Shown: piece after piece, positions 21,470-33,218 of the stretch | Layout: every line of letters begins with the position of its first letter | Position numbering within the stretch: the first letter of the stretch is position 1 | DNA from: Artocarpus heterophyllus | Lineage: Eukaryota; Streptophyta; Magnoliopsida; Rosales; Moraceae | Direction of reading: 5' to 3' | NCBI GenBank assembly: GCA_025403435.1 | Contig: CM046350.1 | Location: 26,847,661 to 26,911,660, forward strand | DNA length: 64,000 nt | Notes under the pieces: model-generated | Seen by the model: the letters and a program-made list of their open reading frames with translations, nothing else | What the model was told of the DNA's origin: nothing | Database searches by the model: none | Translations under genes and position numbers: made by a program

Positions 21470-24400
21470 TGTAATGCTTGTTGTTTTCTTTTATACATAC
21501 TTAGGTTAATTTAACATTAAAGCGTGATATCTTAAGTGTTATTATTATTTATGTTAAGTTAATTAACTTTTTGTTTAGTAATGTCAAAGGTGAAGGCCAT
21601 GAGGTTTTGATGTGTTCAGGATGTTTATGTCAAAAATGATAATAAGTATAAAGTATTTATTTTTTTAAGAGTTTCAACTTACTCTAAAGTTATACTTTGT
21701 GATGCTCTAGAGCTATATATGCCCTAGAGTTATATTCTTGACAATGACATAAATTTTGTTGCATATTTTCTTATTTTTATAACATTTATGATGTTATGAT
21801 AATTACATGTGTAACATTGTTACGATGGCGATAAGAAATTAGACAATATAAAGTGCTTAAAAGAATAATGTGTAAATTGACTTTTTTTGAGTCATGGGAG
21901 TAAATATTATTGTTTTATATAAATAATTATGTATTATAATTATATTATATTACATTATTTATATTATATGATAATTATATGAGTTTATATTATATATATT
22001 ATATTATATTATATTAAGAAACATTTACATGAGGAAACGTAAAAAAGAAAAAAAAGAAAAAGTATAAAGAAAAAAAAGGAAACCTAATTAGATTAGGATT
22101 ATATTCATCTAAAAAAAGAGGGAATCTAATTAGATTAGGATTACATTCATTTTAAAAAAAGGGGGAAACCTAATTAGATTGAGATTAGGGCTTTCTACAC
22201 TCATCTAATCTCTTATCTCTCATAAACCAATAAATATACCTTTAAGCTATCAAAGCCTTCATTCTCTTAATTTCTAGTTAAAAAAAAAAATCTCTCCCTC
22301 ACCCCCTCTCAAAAATCTCTCCAAGAAAGCCTCTATTATCTCTCTAATTCTCAAAGTCAAGAATTCACTACTCTTATTTTCTTTCAAGCCAAAGTAGGAG
22401 GAATTCTTTTTGGAGATTATTTATGCAAGTATTCATCTTTATTGAAAAAAACATAAGAATTTAAGGTATGGTTTAAAGGTTTTCATGGTTTTAAATTTTC
22501 ATGATTGATATATATTGTTTTGTGACAAACCTTGTTAGAAAATTGTTCTTTTATGTTGTGAATGTGTATGCAAGTATGTTTGTATAAAAAATAATTTATT
22601 TTGTTTACTACATTGATTATAATAGTGTTATCTTATGGTTGAAAGCATTTATGTTCATATGATATTATGAAATTTCATGAAAATAAGGTTTTGTTGTTGG
22701 AGTATGATAAGAGAATTTCAGGGTTTTTAGTTTGTCGGTAAGGTGGCTAATAATGGTTTGAAATCACATGATTTTATTTTGCTATGATTTTTGGATATGA
22801 TGTGTATATATATGTTACGAATATCTTGGATTTTTTTATAAATTTTAGTTCAAAATATTTTTAGGGTTATGAGCTTTCAATGAAACACTACTCACGATAT
22901 TTTATTTGCTGACAGATTTATATTTGTACTTTGTAGAGTCCGTCTTATATCACAAAAGGCATATTTGATTTTGTAAAAAATTATGACTCATTGTTGATAT
23001 GTTAACTCAATGTCTATAAATTTTTAGCTTTATATCCTTATTATGTTTTAAGATAAAATTCATTAATTATCAAGTACTCAGTAGTTATAAATGCCTACTT
23101 GATATGCTTTATCTAATTCGTGAGATGACAATCATTCTTTTAAACATGTTTTACATAATTTATTATTTTTCCAGTCTTTATCTATATGTTAAGCATGTCA
23201 CATAAAAATGTCAGAGGCATATCATACATATTTGATTTTATAAAAGTGTTTGAATGAAATATGTTTGTTGTTCAGCACATTTGATGTTAATATTACTTTG
23301 GATTCGAAAGTGTATTTTGAATTATTTAGAATTTATTTGAAGTTAAATTTTGGATATTTTGTGATTTATTTGTCTATTATATAGTAATTTTTATAAATTA
23401 TTTTAAGGCATAAATAATTTCATACATAATTTTTAATTAGGGCTGCTCACTACCCATACATTTCTAGTAGATTTTATAGTATGAATTGTGTGATTTATTT
23501 TAATTAACAAATGAAATTTTTATGGCTAAAGAAAAATATAAGCGTTATATATATGTGTTAACTTTATTTCTATAAATTTAATACTCTAATTGAATGTGAA
23601 TTGAAAGATATAGGGTTATGAATCCTTGAAGGTTACTCAGTTTTTATAATTGACAGATTTACTTGAATGTTTTGAAAATTGAGAAAAAGTATTTTGGATT
23701 AATATTTTCAAGAGAAGAAAATTTGAATGATGTTTATAAATGTTATCTATGTTATGGAATAATTCTTCTACTTTATTCATCCTTATAAGTTGAGATTAAT
23801 TTGTCTAAGTAATTAAAGGTCAAGTTTTATGTCTTTATGTTTCTTGATTTTAAGTGCATGTTTGTGACTCAAAGATGCTTTGTTTCATTAAGAATGATGT
23901 ATAATGATATTAAATGATATCATGAACATGAATATTAATTTTATGTGTTGTATGAATAATTGACATAAACACTTTAAAAGGCAAACACATTGAGAATCAC
24001 GGCAACGTCTCCTGATTTAAGGTTTAGCAAGCAAGCTAGTGAAGTAATTACATTCTCACCTACAAAATAATAAAATTTTATGAAAAAGTTTTGAGAATAT
24101 ATTTTATAATAATTTTATGTTTGTTTTTACATATTTTCTTCTCGTGGAAACTCTTGTTGCAACAAGAAGGTTTAAAGGATGTTTTAATGATGAGGTATGT
24201 TAAAGCTTATATATATATATATGTCACTTAATTAAGTGTTGTACACCCTATGTTTATATTTATGATGTCTTAATCTGTTGGACTTGTTATGTTTGGTTTG
24301 GGACTAGCTACCATATTCCTCTCATGACGGTGCGCTTATGATGTTAATGGTGCAATGCTTGGGTCGCTAAAGATAAAATGAATAATGTTTTAATATGGAA

Positions 24401-25138
24401 GTTTAAATGAAAAGATATGTTCGACATAAACTTGTACCTCGTGCACTACTATGATTCATATTATGATTTTATATAATGATTTTTATGAAATGTTTTATGT
24501 TGTAAGATAGGAATGTGTACTTACTAAGCTTATGTTTGCTTAGTTTATATCATGTTGCAGATAAGGACAAGATGCAAGCTGACTAGGATGGAGGACAAGG
24601 ACGAGTGTGTGTGCAAGGAGTGTTGGATTGGAAATGGAGTCATGTCATGGAAGGAATTTAAACTCAAACAAAATTTAATATATTATGTTTTGCATTTTTA
24701 TTTATTTGAGACTTAGTTCTATTTGTGATATATTCTTTTGAGCTTATTTTTATTGAATAAAATTTGTATTTTAGACTTTTAGTTTCTTAGGTTATTTATT
24801 AAAGATTATGCCATATTTCTTCATAATGTCTTAATTAGTTGTTTGATTAGAAGTTAAGAGTACTTACATTATATGTGTGAGTTTGTATTTGTTAAATATT
24901 TGTTTTTGTAAACTAAGTTTTCTACATGTGGTCGGTTAGTCGAATGCGTCAAGTGTTCCATCGAGCTAACCGAGGAGGAAAAGTTAAATCCAGTAAGTTG
25001 TTTAAAAAAAATTGCATGTTAGTAGATATATTTCTTGGGATATTTTTTTGAGTGTTGTTGATTGTTTCGAACTTCTTATCGATAATTATTAAGTGTAATA
25101 GTAAAAGCAATGTTTCCTGTGGCACATGTAAAGGGGCA
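21470..25138 (+). repeat. 3' LTR of the gypsy element
   Basis: About 3.67 kb, starting TGTAATGCTTG. It contains the first roughly 455 bp that the left copy lacks. The end reads GTGGCACATGTAAAGGGGCA and is less well preserved than the left copy. From 25139 the sequence reads as a NOM1-like exon on the minus strand. Confidence 0.85.
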
Positions 25139-25595
25139 ACTCGGACTCAACCTCATTCTTTATATTGGGTTGCTCCAGACTCTTCTCTTTCCTAGGCTCG
25201 CTATCTAACTTTGAAGCATGACTCTCTTTTTCATTTTGAACGAGTAAATTGTTCGATTTCTTCCCACTTTTTGACTTCAAAGACTCAAAATTCTTTTTAA
25301 GTTTTTTATCTTTCTATAGATGCAATAATCATACGTCAATAATATTTAAAGAAAAAAGATAAACAAACACATGGGCCAGAGCTCTCAAGTACTAAAAGGA
25401 AAAATGTTGTTCTACAATAAAACACAACAAAATCATTAAAAACAACATGAGACTTGGCTCAAAACTACATAAACAAGAAAATAAAAATTGAGATTGGATG
25501 CAGTTTTTTTCTTACCTCCCTTTGGAGCCATAATTCATGCTTTCTCAAATTCTTTTCAAACTGAGCTTTATTCCTCCTTTCTCTTCACGATTTTT
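25139..25595 (-). pseudogene. NOM1/SGD1-like pseudogene, N-terminal exons
   Basis: Two exons on the minus strand. Exon 25516-25595 reads KS-stop-RERRNKAQFEKNLRKHELWLQRE, close to the KSRRERRKEARLAK...KHESWLQHQ start of plant NOM1/SGD1 proteins as I remember them. A CGA Arg codon has become TGA, a likely CpG transition. The donor is GTAAG (25511-25515). Exon 25139-25313 follows acceptor CTATAG with intact phase: KDKKLKKNFESLKSKSGKKSNN and then an acidic/Lys-rich tail, as expected before MIF4G. It is cut at 25138 by the gypsy LTR. The missing start codon may lie upstream. This and 14725-16047 are likely the two ends of one gene. Confidence 0.6.
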
Positions 25596-26022
25596 CTAAC
25601 AAAATTGAATATATTTAAGTCAATAAAATAATTTATAAGATTTTTCTCTCCAACTTTCTCAAAAAACAAAACAAGAAGCTAAAAGTAGAATTACTCAATA
25701 GACAAAATCTATGAAGAAATAAACAAGTAGGGATAAAAGAAAAACATTCTTACCTATTTTTTGTATCAAATTCCCTAAGTGTTTAACTACTTAAAGAAAG
25801 TGAAAGTTAATCCAATTAATACACAATAGTTCTCCAAATTTTCTTTTGTTGAGCACGATACTATCAAATTTGGAGGTCTCAATTTCACAAAAAATAAATT
25901 CTGGAAAATGGAGAACAAAAAAGTGATAGAGTAAGATAAGAAAATATTCTAACGTTGTATTTCCATTAACTTGTGATAATAGCAGTCTTCAATTGCAATA
26001 ACTCAACAAAAAATGCAACCTT
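25596..26022. other. probable intron/5' region of the NOM1-like pseudogene
   Basis: AT-rich with no recognised coding match. A minus-strand GTAAG donor-like site at 25751-25755 (after AAAAAATAG) could end another short 5' exon. Confidence 0.35.
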
Positions 26023-26175
26023 ACCAATTTGTCACTATGAGTGGCGCCACTGCCGTCGCCGAGGAGAGAGAGCGAGGCACCGAGGAAAAACTAGAGCTGC
26101 CAGAGGAGAGAGAGAAAAGCTAAGGAAGAAAAGCGCAATCAGGGAGGGATGAAAGAAAACGGCAAAGGGCCAAGT
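26023..26175 (-). other. candidate 5' untranslated exon of the NOM1-like pseudogene
   Basis: On the minus strand a pyrimidine-rich block (CTCTCTCTCC, GCGACGGCAG) ends at TTG followed by GTAAGG (26017-26022), a good donor. It is more GC-rich than its surroundings, as plant 5' untranslated exons often are. No ATG lies in it. Assignment rests on position and composition only. Confidence 0.35.
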
Positions 26176-26947
26176 AAAGAAGAGGGTGGGCTCCTAAGTC
26201 CTGATGGTGCTCATCTGCTCAAGCCATTTTGTGGTGTGGGCAAAATTGGGTTTTAAAAAAAAGGAGAAGTGGGTTAAAAAAGAGAGGAGATCTAAGTAAA
26301 CACAATTTTTTCAATAAATAAGGCAACTTTACTGTAAATTTACATGTTATGTCACGCTTGTAAAAGTTATGTTTATTTATACTACATTTAAAAAGTTTTT
26401 GCCATACAATTATTCATATTACATATTAAGTTATGTCACAATGACGGAGCTAGGATTTATTGGTAGGGGACCAAATTTTTTTGCAAGACCAATTGGGCTA
26501 GCCTAGCCCAACCAGCTGAAACTATCTTCGATCATACAAACTGGGTCTGGCCCAATTCAATTTAGTCCTACCACTTAAAAAATAACATATATATACTCAG
26601 TCTCTCACACGTGTCCTTAACATGTGTCCAATACAGTGCCCATTCCGTGTCTATATATTCTATCACTATGCGTCAAAGCTCATTTCTCTAAACTCATTCT
26701 TTCTCTAAACTTCTCCCTCTCTCTAGTTTCTCAAATCCTCTCCGTTCTTTTTAGATCTTCTTCTTTCTCTCTCTTAAAGTTTTCTAGAATTCTACAATTT
26801 TTATCTTGATTCTTCTTAATCCTCACCCAAATTGCCCATCAAGCCTCAAATCCCCTTCAAATTCTAGAAAATCACCTACAATTTTTACCTTAAATTTTCT
26901 CTCCTCTTTATTTTTCTTTCATTTTTTAATAGGTCCAAAGTACCAAC
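26176..26947. other. unrecognised DNA before element 3
   Basis: Includes a GACGGAGCTAGGATTT block (26453-26468) of a kind I associate with plant repeats but cannot name, and a pyrimidine-rich stretch (26640-26940) downstream of TATATATA and CACGTG at 26586-26616, which looks like a promoter with a 5' untranslated region on the plus strand. No coding domain found. The last five bases (CCAAC) are the target duplication of element 3. Confidence 0.4.
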
Positions 26948-27336
26948 TGTTGGAAAAATAGCACGCAGTAGAATTTTAAAATTTTTATATCACAGTATTT
27001 TCTAAAACACAAGTTTGACATGCTATATGCATAAATTAACTAGATCTTACTAACCTTTGTGTGCCGAAAAGCTCATGCAATCAGTGACGAGAAGTAATGT
27101 TCTAGAAGAGCCTCAACTAACTAGTCTTCTTTGCTATTCTCTATCCATGATCGAAGTGAATGTGGGCTCACACGTATAGCTCTTCCTCTAGGTGACTCTC
27201 CTGCCAACCAATTGAGAGAACCCAAAGCTAGTGTTCATGATTTGTGAACAAGAGCTCTCAGGGAGTTTCCAAATTCTCACCAGCAGAGTATCACTCTTAA
27301 TCTCTCAATTGATCTAAACTTATGTGACTTACTCCC

Positions 27337-27345
27337 TATTTATAG
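27337..27345 (-). promoter_or_regulatory. LTR TATA box (element 3, 3' LTR)
   Basis: The minus strand reads CCTCTATAAATAGGGAGTAA, a good plant TATA box. Confidence 0.7.
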
Positions 27346-27461
27346 AGGTTGGGTCAAGGGTTAGTCCATATCAGATTAGGTCTCAAAATTAAAACCAAAA
27401 TAAAATTTGGATCAATATCTGATAAGATCCATGTAAAAACGTGTAATCTTATCCTTCGCAC

Positions 27462-27546
27462 TTCGGCAGGCCGATCAGGATGATCGGCAGGCCAAACAGG
27501 CCCCATCGGCAAGCTGAACTTGAGGATCGACATGTCAAACTGTCGA
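27462..27546 (-). repeat. GC-rich motif array, U3 of element 3 (left LTR)
   Basis: About four copies, for example TCGGCAGGCCGATC and TCGGCAGGCCAAAC on the plus strand, starting about 117 bp upstream of the TATA box. Confidence 0.8.
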
Positions 27547-28976
27547 TTAATATCTCAGCAAATCTTTTATTTTTTCACCCAAGATTCCATAGGATAAAGT
27601 CTCAGCTTCAATTCAAATAACCCAATAGAAAAGTTATTTGATTAAAACAACTTTATCTAGATAATATCCAGGAAAATAAATGAATTCATAATAATTCTAC
27701 AAGTTTATCTTGATCTAATTTATTCAAAGTTAAATCAATCGATAAATAGAAAAGAATTATCCGATCCCAATAATTCAACAAGTTCATCTTGAATTAATTT
27801 TATCACAAAATTAATTCAACCTATAAATAGACATGAATTATTTGATTCATTCGAATTTCAACCAATCTAATAAATCTAACATAAGTCACCAATTGGTGGA
27901 AAAGCACGCCGTATCATTATAGGATGTTGTGAGATAGCAAAGGGGACCAAATGGACCGATATAGTTCAAGCTCGTGATAATTATGAAACCCAAAATCCTA
28001 GATATACATTTCATAATTATCAACTCCAACGCTACTGCACTAAAAGCTTGGAGCTGCACTCTCGAACTACATAGAATTACGAAGCCCGTATAGCTAAGTC
28101 TCCATGACATATCATAATGTATCATATCCCCATATGATTATCCATAATCGGCTTAACGACAAGTTCTGTCTTACCTTCTCGATTATTTTTATCTTACGTT
28201 CCATTATCTCACCATCGAAAAACTTACCATCCAAAGACAGTATACCATTCGGTTATACCTATGTATCTAAATGGTTGAGCGATCTAATTTTTCAATTACA
28301 GGATAACACATATAAGCGGGTATCACTACTCCTAAAGAGGAGTTATGGATTCTATATCTATGAATAATAGGTCTACGCTATCAAGAGTCATGCCTCCAAC
28401 GTACCGGCATGGATACCACTATTAAGATGTGGGTGTCACCCTTTGGTACATCAAAAGACACAAGTCAAGACAACGGGCCCACTATTCATCTTAGGATTAA
28501 GATACAATACAAATGATTGTCTAAAGTGAATCGATTTACCGAGACAAAATTATTAATCCAAATCAATTCACTTTATGTCCCGATCTAACACATTGTCACC
28601 TATGACAACGTGGCAATGTTCCTATTCACAGAGTCCACCTCCAATGGTCAAGACAAACTAGCTCCCAATAGGGATATGGACAACATAACAATCTTTACAT
28701 AAATAAAACGCCCAACTTTATTCCCTCGATTGTGGATCTTCTCATTTAGACCATCACCTTAAGAATCGTGTCTTCTACATAATCTGTCCATCATATGTCT
28801 AATTCTTAAGGTTTAGACCGACAGTCTCAGACTATTATTTGCTTAATATACATTCAACAAATATGAATGTAAAAGGGCAAGATTTGTATATAAACAATAA
28901 ATAAATTCTTTATTGATAAAAATGTCTCCAAAAACTTATTACATTTTTACTCCTTAGGGCATACATGTCTAACAAT

Positions 28977-28986
28977 TTCCCACTTG
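28977..28986 (-). promoter_or_regulatory. polypurine tract of element 3
   Basis: The minus strand reads AAGTGGGAAA two bases before the 3' LTR. Confidence 0.8.
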
Positions 28987-28988
28987 CA

Positions 28989-29620
28989 CTAAGTGAGTAA
29001 ATATGACAAATCTCGCATCCCCATAGCTTCCACATGCCTCTCGAAGACTCTCTCAGTAAGTGTCATCGTAAATGGATTAGCTAAATTATCCTCTGACGCT
29101 ATCTTGCACACCGTGACTTGCCCGCCCTCAACGAAGTCCTTTATCACATGATACTTTCGATCAATATGCTTACTCTTTTTGTGAAATCTTGGTTCCTCAG
29201 CATTAGCTACCACCGCACTGTTATCACAGTATAGTGATACCGCCTTATCCATACCACGAACTATCTCAAGATCCCCAAGAAACTTGTGGAGCCACACTTC
29301 TTCTTTTGAAGCATCACTAGCTGCCACATACTCGACCTCCATCATTGAATCCGAGTGCAATCTTGCTTCACACTTCTCCAACTGATGGCACCACCGCCTA
29401 GAGCAAACACAAAACCCGAAGTCTATTTCCTAGAATCTAGACAGGATTGAAAATTTGAGTCAGTATATCCTAAAAGAGTCAAGTCCTCACCTGAATATAC
29501 AAGCATGTACCCTCGAATCTTTCTTAGGAACTTGAAAATATGCTTTATTGCAACCCAATGGTTTGGTCCTGGATCTACTTGCAATCGACTTACAATCTCG
29601 ACCGCATAACAAATATCCGG
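28989..29620 (-). pseudogene. copia RNase H (element 3)
   Basis: The longest open part (28989-29381) reads EVEYVAASDASKEEVWLHKFLGD, LYCDNSAVVANAEEPR, HIDRKYHVIKDFVEGG, NLANPFTMTLTERVFERHVEAMGMRDLSYLLT and ends in a stop just before the polypurine tract, the natural end of pol. A 1-base shift near 29357 separates it from the upstream GGGAISW block, and further damage lies at 29440-29600. The catalytic Glu and Asp survive in the open part. Confidence 0.88.
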
Positions 29621-29626
29621 TCATGT

Positions 29627-30763
29627 TCAAAGCATGGCATACATGAGACTACCCACTGCTAAAGCATAAGGCACCTTCTTCATGTATTCTCTTTCTTCCT
29701 CAGACTTTGGAGAGTCTTTCTTAGAAAGAGTAATTCCAGACCTAGATGGTTGCCCACTATTCTTAGAATCCTGCATTGCAAACCTCTTGAGAATTTTATC
29801 TATGTAGCTGGCCTGGGACAAAGCTATCATTTTGTTCCTCCTATCTTGAAATATCTGGATACTAAGAACAAAATTAGCCTTACCCAAGTCCTTCATGTCA
29901 AACTACTTGGTCAACCATAATTTGACTGATGACAATGCCCCAATGTCATTGTCAATTAGTAGAATGTCATCTGCATAGAGCAATAGAAAAACCACCTTCC
30001 CATCCTTAATGTGTTTGTAAACACTTGGCTCATCCACATTTTGTGAGAACCCATAAGTCTTGATTACCCGATCAAATCTTATGTTCCAAGAATGGGAAGC
30101 CTGCTTAAGTTCATAAATTGACTTTAGCAGCTTACAAACCTTACCCACTTGACCCTTGACCTTGAACCCGTCTGGTTGTGCCATATAAATGGACTCATCA
30201 AGATAGCCATTCAGAAAAGCCGTCTTGACATCCATCTGTCAAATCTCATAGTCGAGAGTGGCAGCTATGGACAAGAAAATCCGGATGGACTTAAACATAG
30301 CTACAGGCGAAAAGGTTTCCTTATAATCGATTCCTTCCTTTTGCATATAACCCTTAGCTACCTGTCTAGCCTTAAAGGTTTCAACCTTTCCATATACTTC
30401 TTTTTTCCTCTTGTAGATCCAATTACACCCTATGGGTTTTACCCCTTCGGGAAGATCCATTAGCTCTTAGACCTGATTAGTCTCCATAGACTTCAACTGA
30501 ATGTTCATCGCTTTTGTCCAGAGTTTTGAATCAACATCCTCCATAGCTTCTGTGTAAGTATAATGATCCCTGTCATGTTCATCCAGTTCAGCCAAAAAGA
30601 CCTCCCCATTGAACATATACCTCTCAGGTTGATGCCCGATCCTCCCACTATGCCGAAGCCCCTTAGGTTGTTGTTCAGGTTTGTTTAATTTTTCTACACT
30701 GATTGGAACGGTTTCATTCGGAACCTCTGGAGTGATCGGATCACTCCTTAACTCCTCAAGCAC
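29627..30763 (-). pseudogene. copia reverse transcriptase (element 3)
   Basis: Blocks in order: GRIGHQPERYMFNGEVF linker, MDLPEGVKPIGCNWIYKRK, FKARQVAKGYMQKEGIDYKETFSPVA, DVKTAFLNGYLDESIYM, LLKSIYELKQASHSWNIRFD, LLLYADDILLIDND (catalytic YADD, where sister copies have YVDD), KDLGKANFVLSIQIF, SYIDKILKRFAMQDS and KKVPYALAVGSLMYAML. Breaks: stops after METNQV (near 30465), between YEI and QMDV (near 30238) and after LTK (near 29902). These are single-codon stops, so the frame is otherwise nearly intact, making this one of the better-preserved RT copies here. Confidence 0.9.
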
Positions 30764-31700
30764 TAATTTGCTTCAAGGTTTAAAGTCGTCCATGTAACTC
30801 TCCTCAAGGAAAGTTGCATTAGTTAAAACCATGACTTTATTTTCCTTTGAGTTATAGAAATAACCCCCTTTAGTCCCTTTTGGATATCCTACAAACATGC
30901 AAACTTCCGAACGTGCTTCCAACTTATTCAGATCCTTAAATAGGACATGAGCCAGACATCCCCATATGCGAATATGGTTTAAGGATGTCTTCCTATCTGT
31001 CCACAACTCGTGAGGAGTTTTAGGGACCGATTTTGAAGGCACATTGTTCAAAAGATAACATGCGGTTTGTAGTGTATATCCCCAAAAGGATAAAGGCAAT
31101 GATGAATAACTCATCATGGATATAACCATATCCAATAAAGTCCTATTCCTTCTCTCTGCTATGTTATTCTGCTGCGGAGTGCCTAGCGCAGTCAAATGGG
31201 ATAAAATCTCATTCTCTAATAAGTGACCTAAGAACTCATCAGAAAGGTATTCTCCACCTCGATCGGATCAAAGTGCCTTTATGGGTCTACCTAATTGCTT
31301 TTCCACTTCAGCCCGAAACTCCCTTAACTTGTCAAAAGTTTTCCTTTTGTAGTGCATCAAGTACACATACCTATATTTTGAGTAATCTTCAATAAAAGTG
31401 ACAAAGTACTCATACCCTCCTCATAACCAGATGTTCATCGGACCGCAAACATCACTATGCACAAGTTCTAGAACCCCTTCGGTCCTATTGCCCTTAGACT
31501 TGAATGGTCTTTTGGTCATTTTACCCTCCAAACAAGATTTACATTGAGGTATAGATTCCACCTTTAAGTGACTTAAAGGTCCATCCCTTACCTACCTATG
31601 AACCCTCTTCAGGTTAATATGACCAAGGCACAAATGCCAAAGATAAGTCTTATTAGAGTGAGAAGTTTTAAGTCTTTTAGAGTTATTATCATTCATCTCA
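30764..31700 (-). pseudogene. copia integrase (element 3)
   Basis: The C-terminal half is open (30773-31195): [18 protein letters not shown] with the catalytic Glu, [35 protein letters not shown] and [16 protein letters not shown]. Upstream pieces show the QCKSCLEGKMTKRPF zinc-binding end and DYSKY...YLMHYK core, with the frame broken by stops, including one in the LRSDRGGEY block near 31268. Integrase is inactive. Confidence 0.88.
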
Positions 31701-32097
31701 GTATTAAGCAGTAAGTCCATCTTAGGTTTGATAAAATGTAGATTATTTTGCATTCATTTAGAACAGATAAAAGATTTATTTTTACGAATCACCACTTTAT
31801 TATTAAAAGAAACCAAATAGGAGTCTTTAAATAAACAAGCTACAAAAATTAAATTCCTTTTAAATTTAGGAACATAAAAACAATCTTGCAAAAATAAATT
31901 CCTATAATTATCAAAGTAAAGATGGACGTCTCCCACTGTTTTTCCTGAGATCAAGGATCCATCGCCCATCCGAAGTGTGAAGTCTTCATGTAGCAGACTT
32001 CTTGTTTCTTTGAATCCCTATAGTCAAACACAAACATGATTGTTGCACTAGAATCTATGACCCAAATGTCGCTGGATTCCTCAACTAAACAAGTTTC
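31701..32097 (-). pseudogene. copia protease and pre-integrase region (element 3)
   Basis: MGDGSLISGKTVGDVHLYFDNYRNLFLQDCFYVPKFKRNLIFVACLF is open at 31754-31969. The active-site block before it (about 32040-32090) reads SSDIWVIDSSATI, so DSG has become DSS. A stop lies after GMN/KM in the WMQNNLYF block near 31760. Inactive. Confidence 0.8.
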
Positions 32098-32820
32098 TTA
32101 ATACAGAAGATCACACCTACCTCCTTTGGAAAGGAAGTCATTGCAATGCTTCTTGATGTGCCTGACCTTCCCATAGAAGAAGCACTTAAGCTTCATCGGG
32201 TTCTTCTTCTTCTTCTTTTTGCTCTTGGTGCTAGCAGGAATAGAAGACTTCCTATTCTTGGCCTGTTGCTTCTTTCCATTCCTAGAGTTGTGATTGGAAC
32301 CAGAAGTAGCCACCAAATTAGCCTCTCCACTCGTAGGAGACTCCCTGATCAGCAGTTCAAACTCCTATAACTGTTTCATTAATTTTGTTAAGGTCAGTGA
32401 GGCAACCCATGACCAACATCATGTGCTCCTTTACAGATGTCCCTAGCCTCTGCTTACAGTTAAGGAGTTTTTGAAATGCCCCTTGCCACTTTGTTATGGC
32501 TTGGCCTCCAAACATGTCTTCAAGATTATCCAAGATCTTCTTTGCACTCTTATAATCCTGATGTTGAGCCTGCAACACGTTATTCATGCTAGCCATAACA
32601 TAGTAGTAGGCCTGATCATTAGCATCTTTCCAACGATCATACACTTAGAATTGCTCATTAGTTGAGTCTCCCATAGGCTCAGGAGGACAAGGGGTTGTCA
32701 GTACATATTTCAGTTTCTCAAAGGAGAGGACGATATCCAGGTTTCATTTCCAATCATTATAATTCTGTCCGGTTAATAGGTTTTTGCAAGGTATCGTAGA
32801 TAAAGCATTTTTAGAGATTT
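32098..32820 (-). pseudogene. copia gag (element 3), with internal deletion
   Basis: The N-terminal part (to 32357) reads YDRWKDANDQAYYYVMASMNNVLQAQHQDY ... MFGGQAITK ... EHMMLVMGCLT. About 123 bp present in element 7 are then missing; the join near 32396 uses a TCA shared by both edges and shifts the frame. The C-terminal part has the Lys-rich run and zinc knuckle CFFYGKVRHIKKHC, with Tyr for the second Cys (32173-32175). The start codon is ATC at 32816-32818, and a stop replaces Ala in NEQFQAYD (near 32646). Confidence 0.87.
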
Positions 32821-32978
32821 TTAATCTACAATAAAGAATCATATACTAAACATAAGCAAATATACAATAATAATTTAGAACACAATCATGTAAAAAAAAA
32901 TACAAATGTGTTTATGTGTCAAAACCTTGAAAATATCACAACCTTACAATGATAATTTTTGACTCAGAATTCAACAAG

Positions 32979-33218
32979 CTCTTAGAGGAGTCATGCCAAA
33001 TTCAATCAGGAACACGGATCCCCTCTTGATTAATATATGCCATCCAGGACCCGTATCATCCAGCATATATTAATAATCATTTCTTTGGCCATTAATTTTA
33101 TTAACAGAGCTCCTAGGAGAGGTTAATAATAAAATTAACGTAAGTGTATAACCATTGTTTTATAATTTTATCCACGATTTACAATCACCACCTAGTGGTG
33201 TGCAACCATAAATCATGC
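32979..33218 (-). other. leader hairpin cluster of element 3
   Basis: Counterparts of the element 2 hairpins: CTCTTAGAGGAG (32979-32990); a long stem at 33092-33138 (TTAATTTTATTAAC / GTTAATAATAAAATTAA) around CTCCTAGGAG; and GATTTA / TAAATC with inner CACCA-CCTAG-TGGTG at about 33175-33215. Confidence 0.6.

Larger units (their letters stand above)
16506..25138 (+). mobile_element. decayed Ty3/gypsy element with about 3.7-kb LTRs
   Basis: Two long direct repeats (16506-19800 and 21470-25138) flank a 1.67-kb internal part. A tRNA-iMet-type primer site follows the left repeat. The end of a gypsy pol and a polypurine tract precede the right repeat. The LTR begins TGTAATGC and the left copy ends GGGGCATTA, matching inverted gypsy ends. 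The left LTR lacks its first roughly 455 bp, and most of gag-pol is deleted. The element lies between the two surviving ends of the NOM1-like pseudogene. No target duplication can be identified because the left end is missing. Confidence 0.85.
26948..28974 (-). repeat. 3' LTR of copia element 3
   Basis: 2,027 bp. The plus strand starts TGTTGGAAAAATAGC and ends CATACATGTCTAACA. It holds the TATA box (27337-27345) and motif array (27462-27546). It adjoins the polypurine tract on its right. Confidence 0.92.

Noticed and set aside
26624..26809. Plus-strand 61-codon Ser/Leu-rich open frame
   Set aside because: A pyrimidine-rich stretch gives Ser/Leu/Phe codons without stops; it could be a 5' untranslated region but there is no evidence of a protein.
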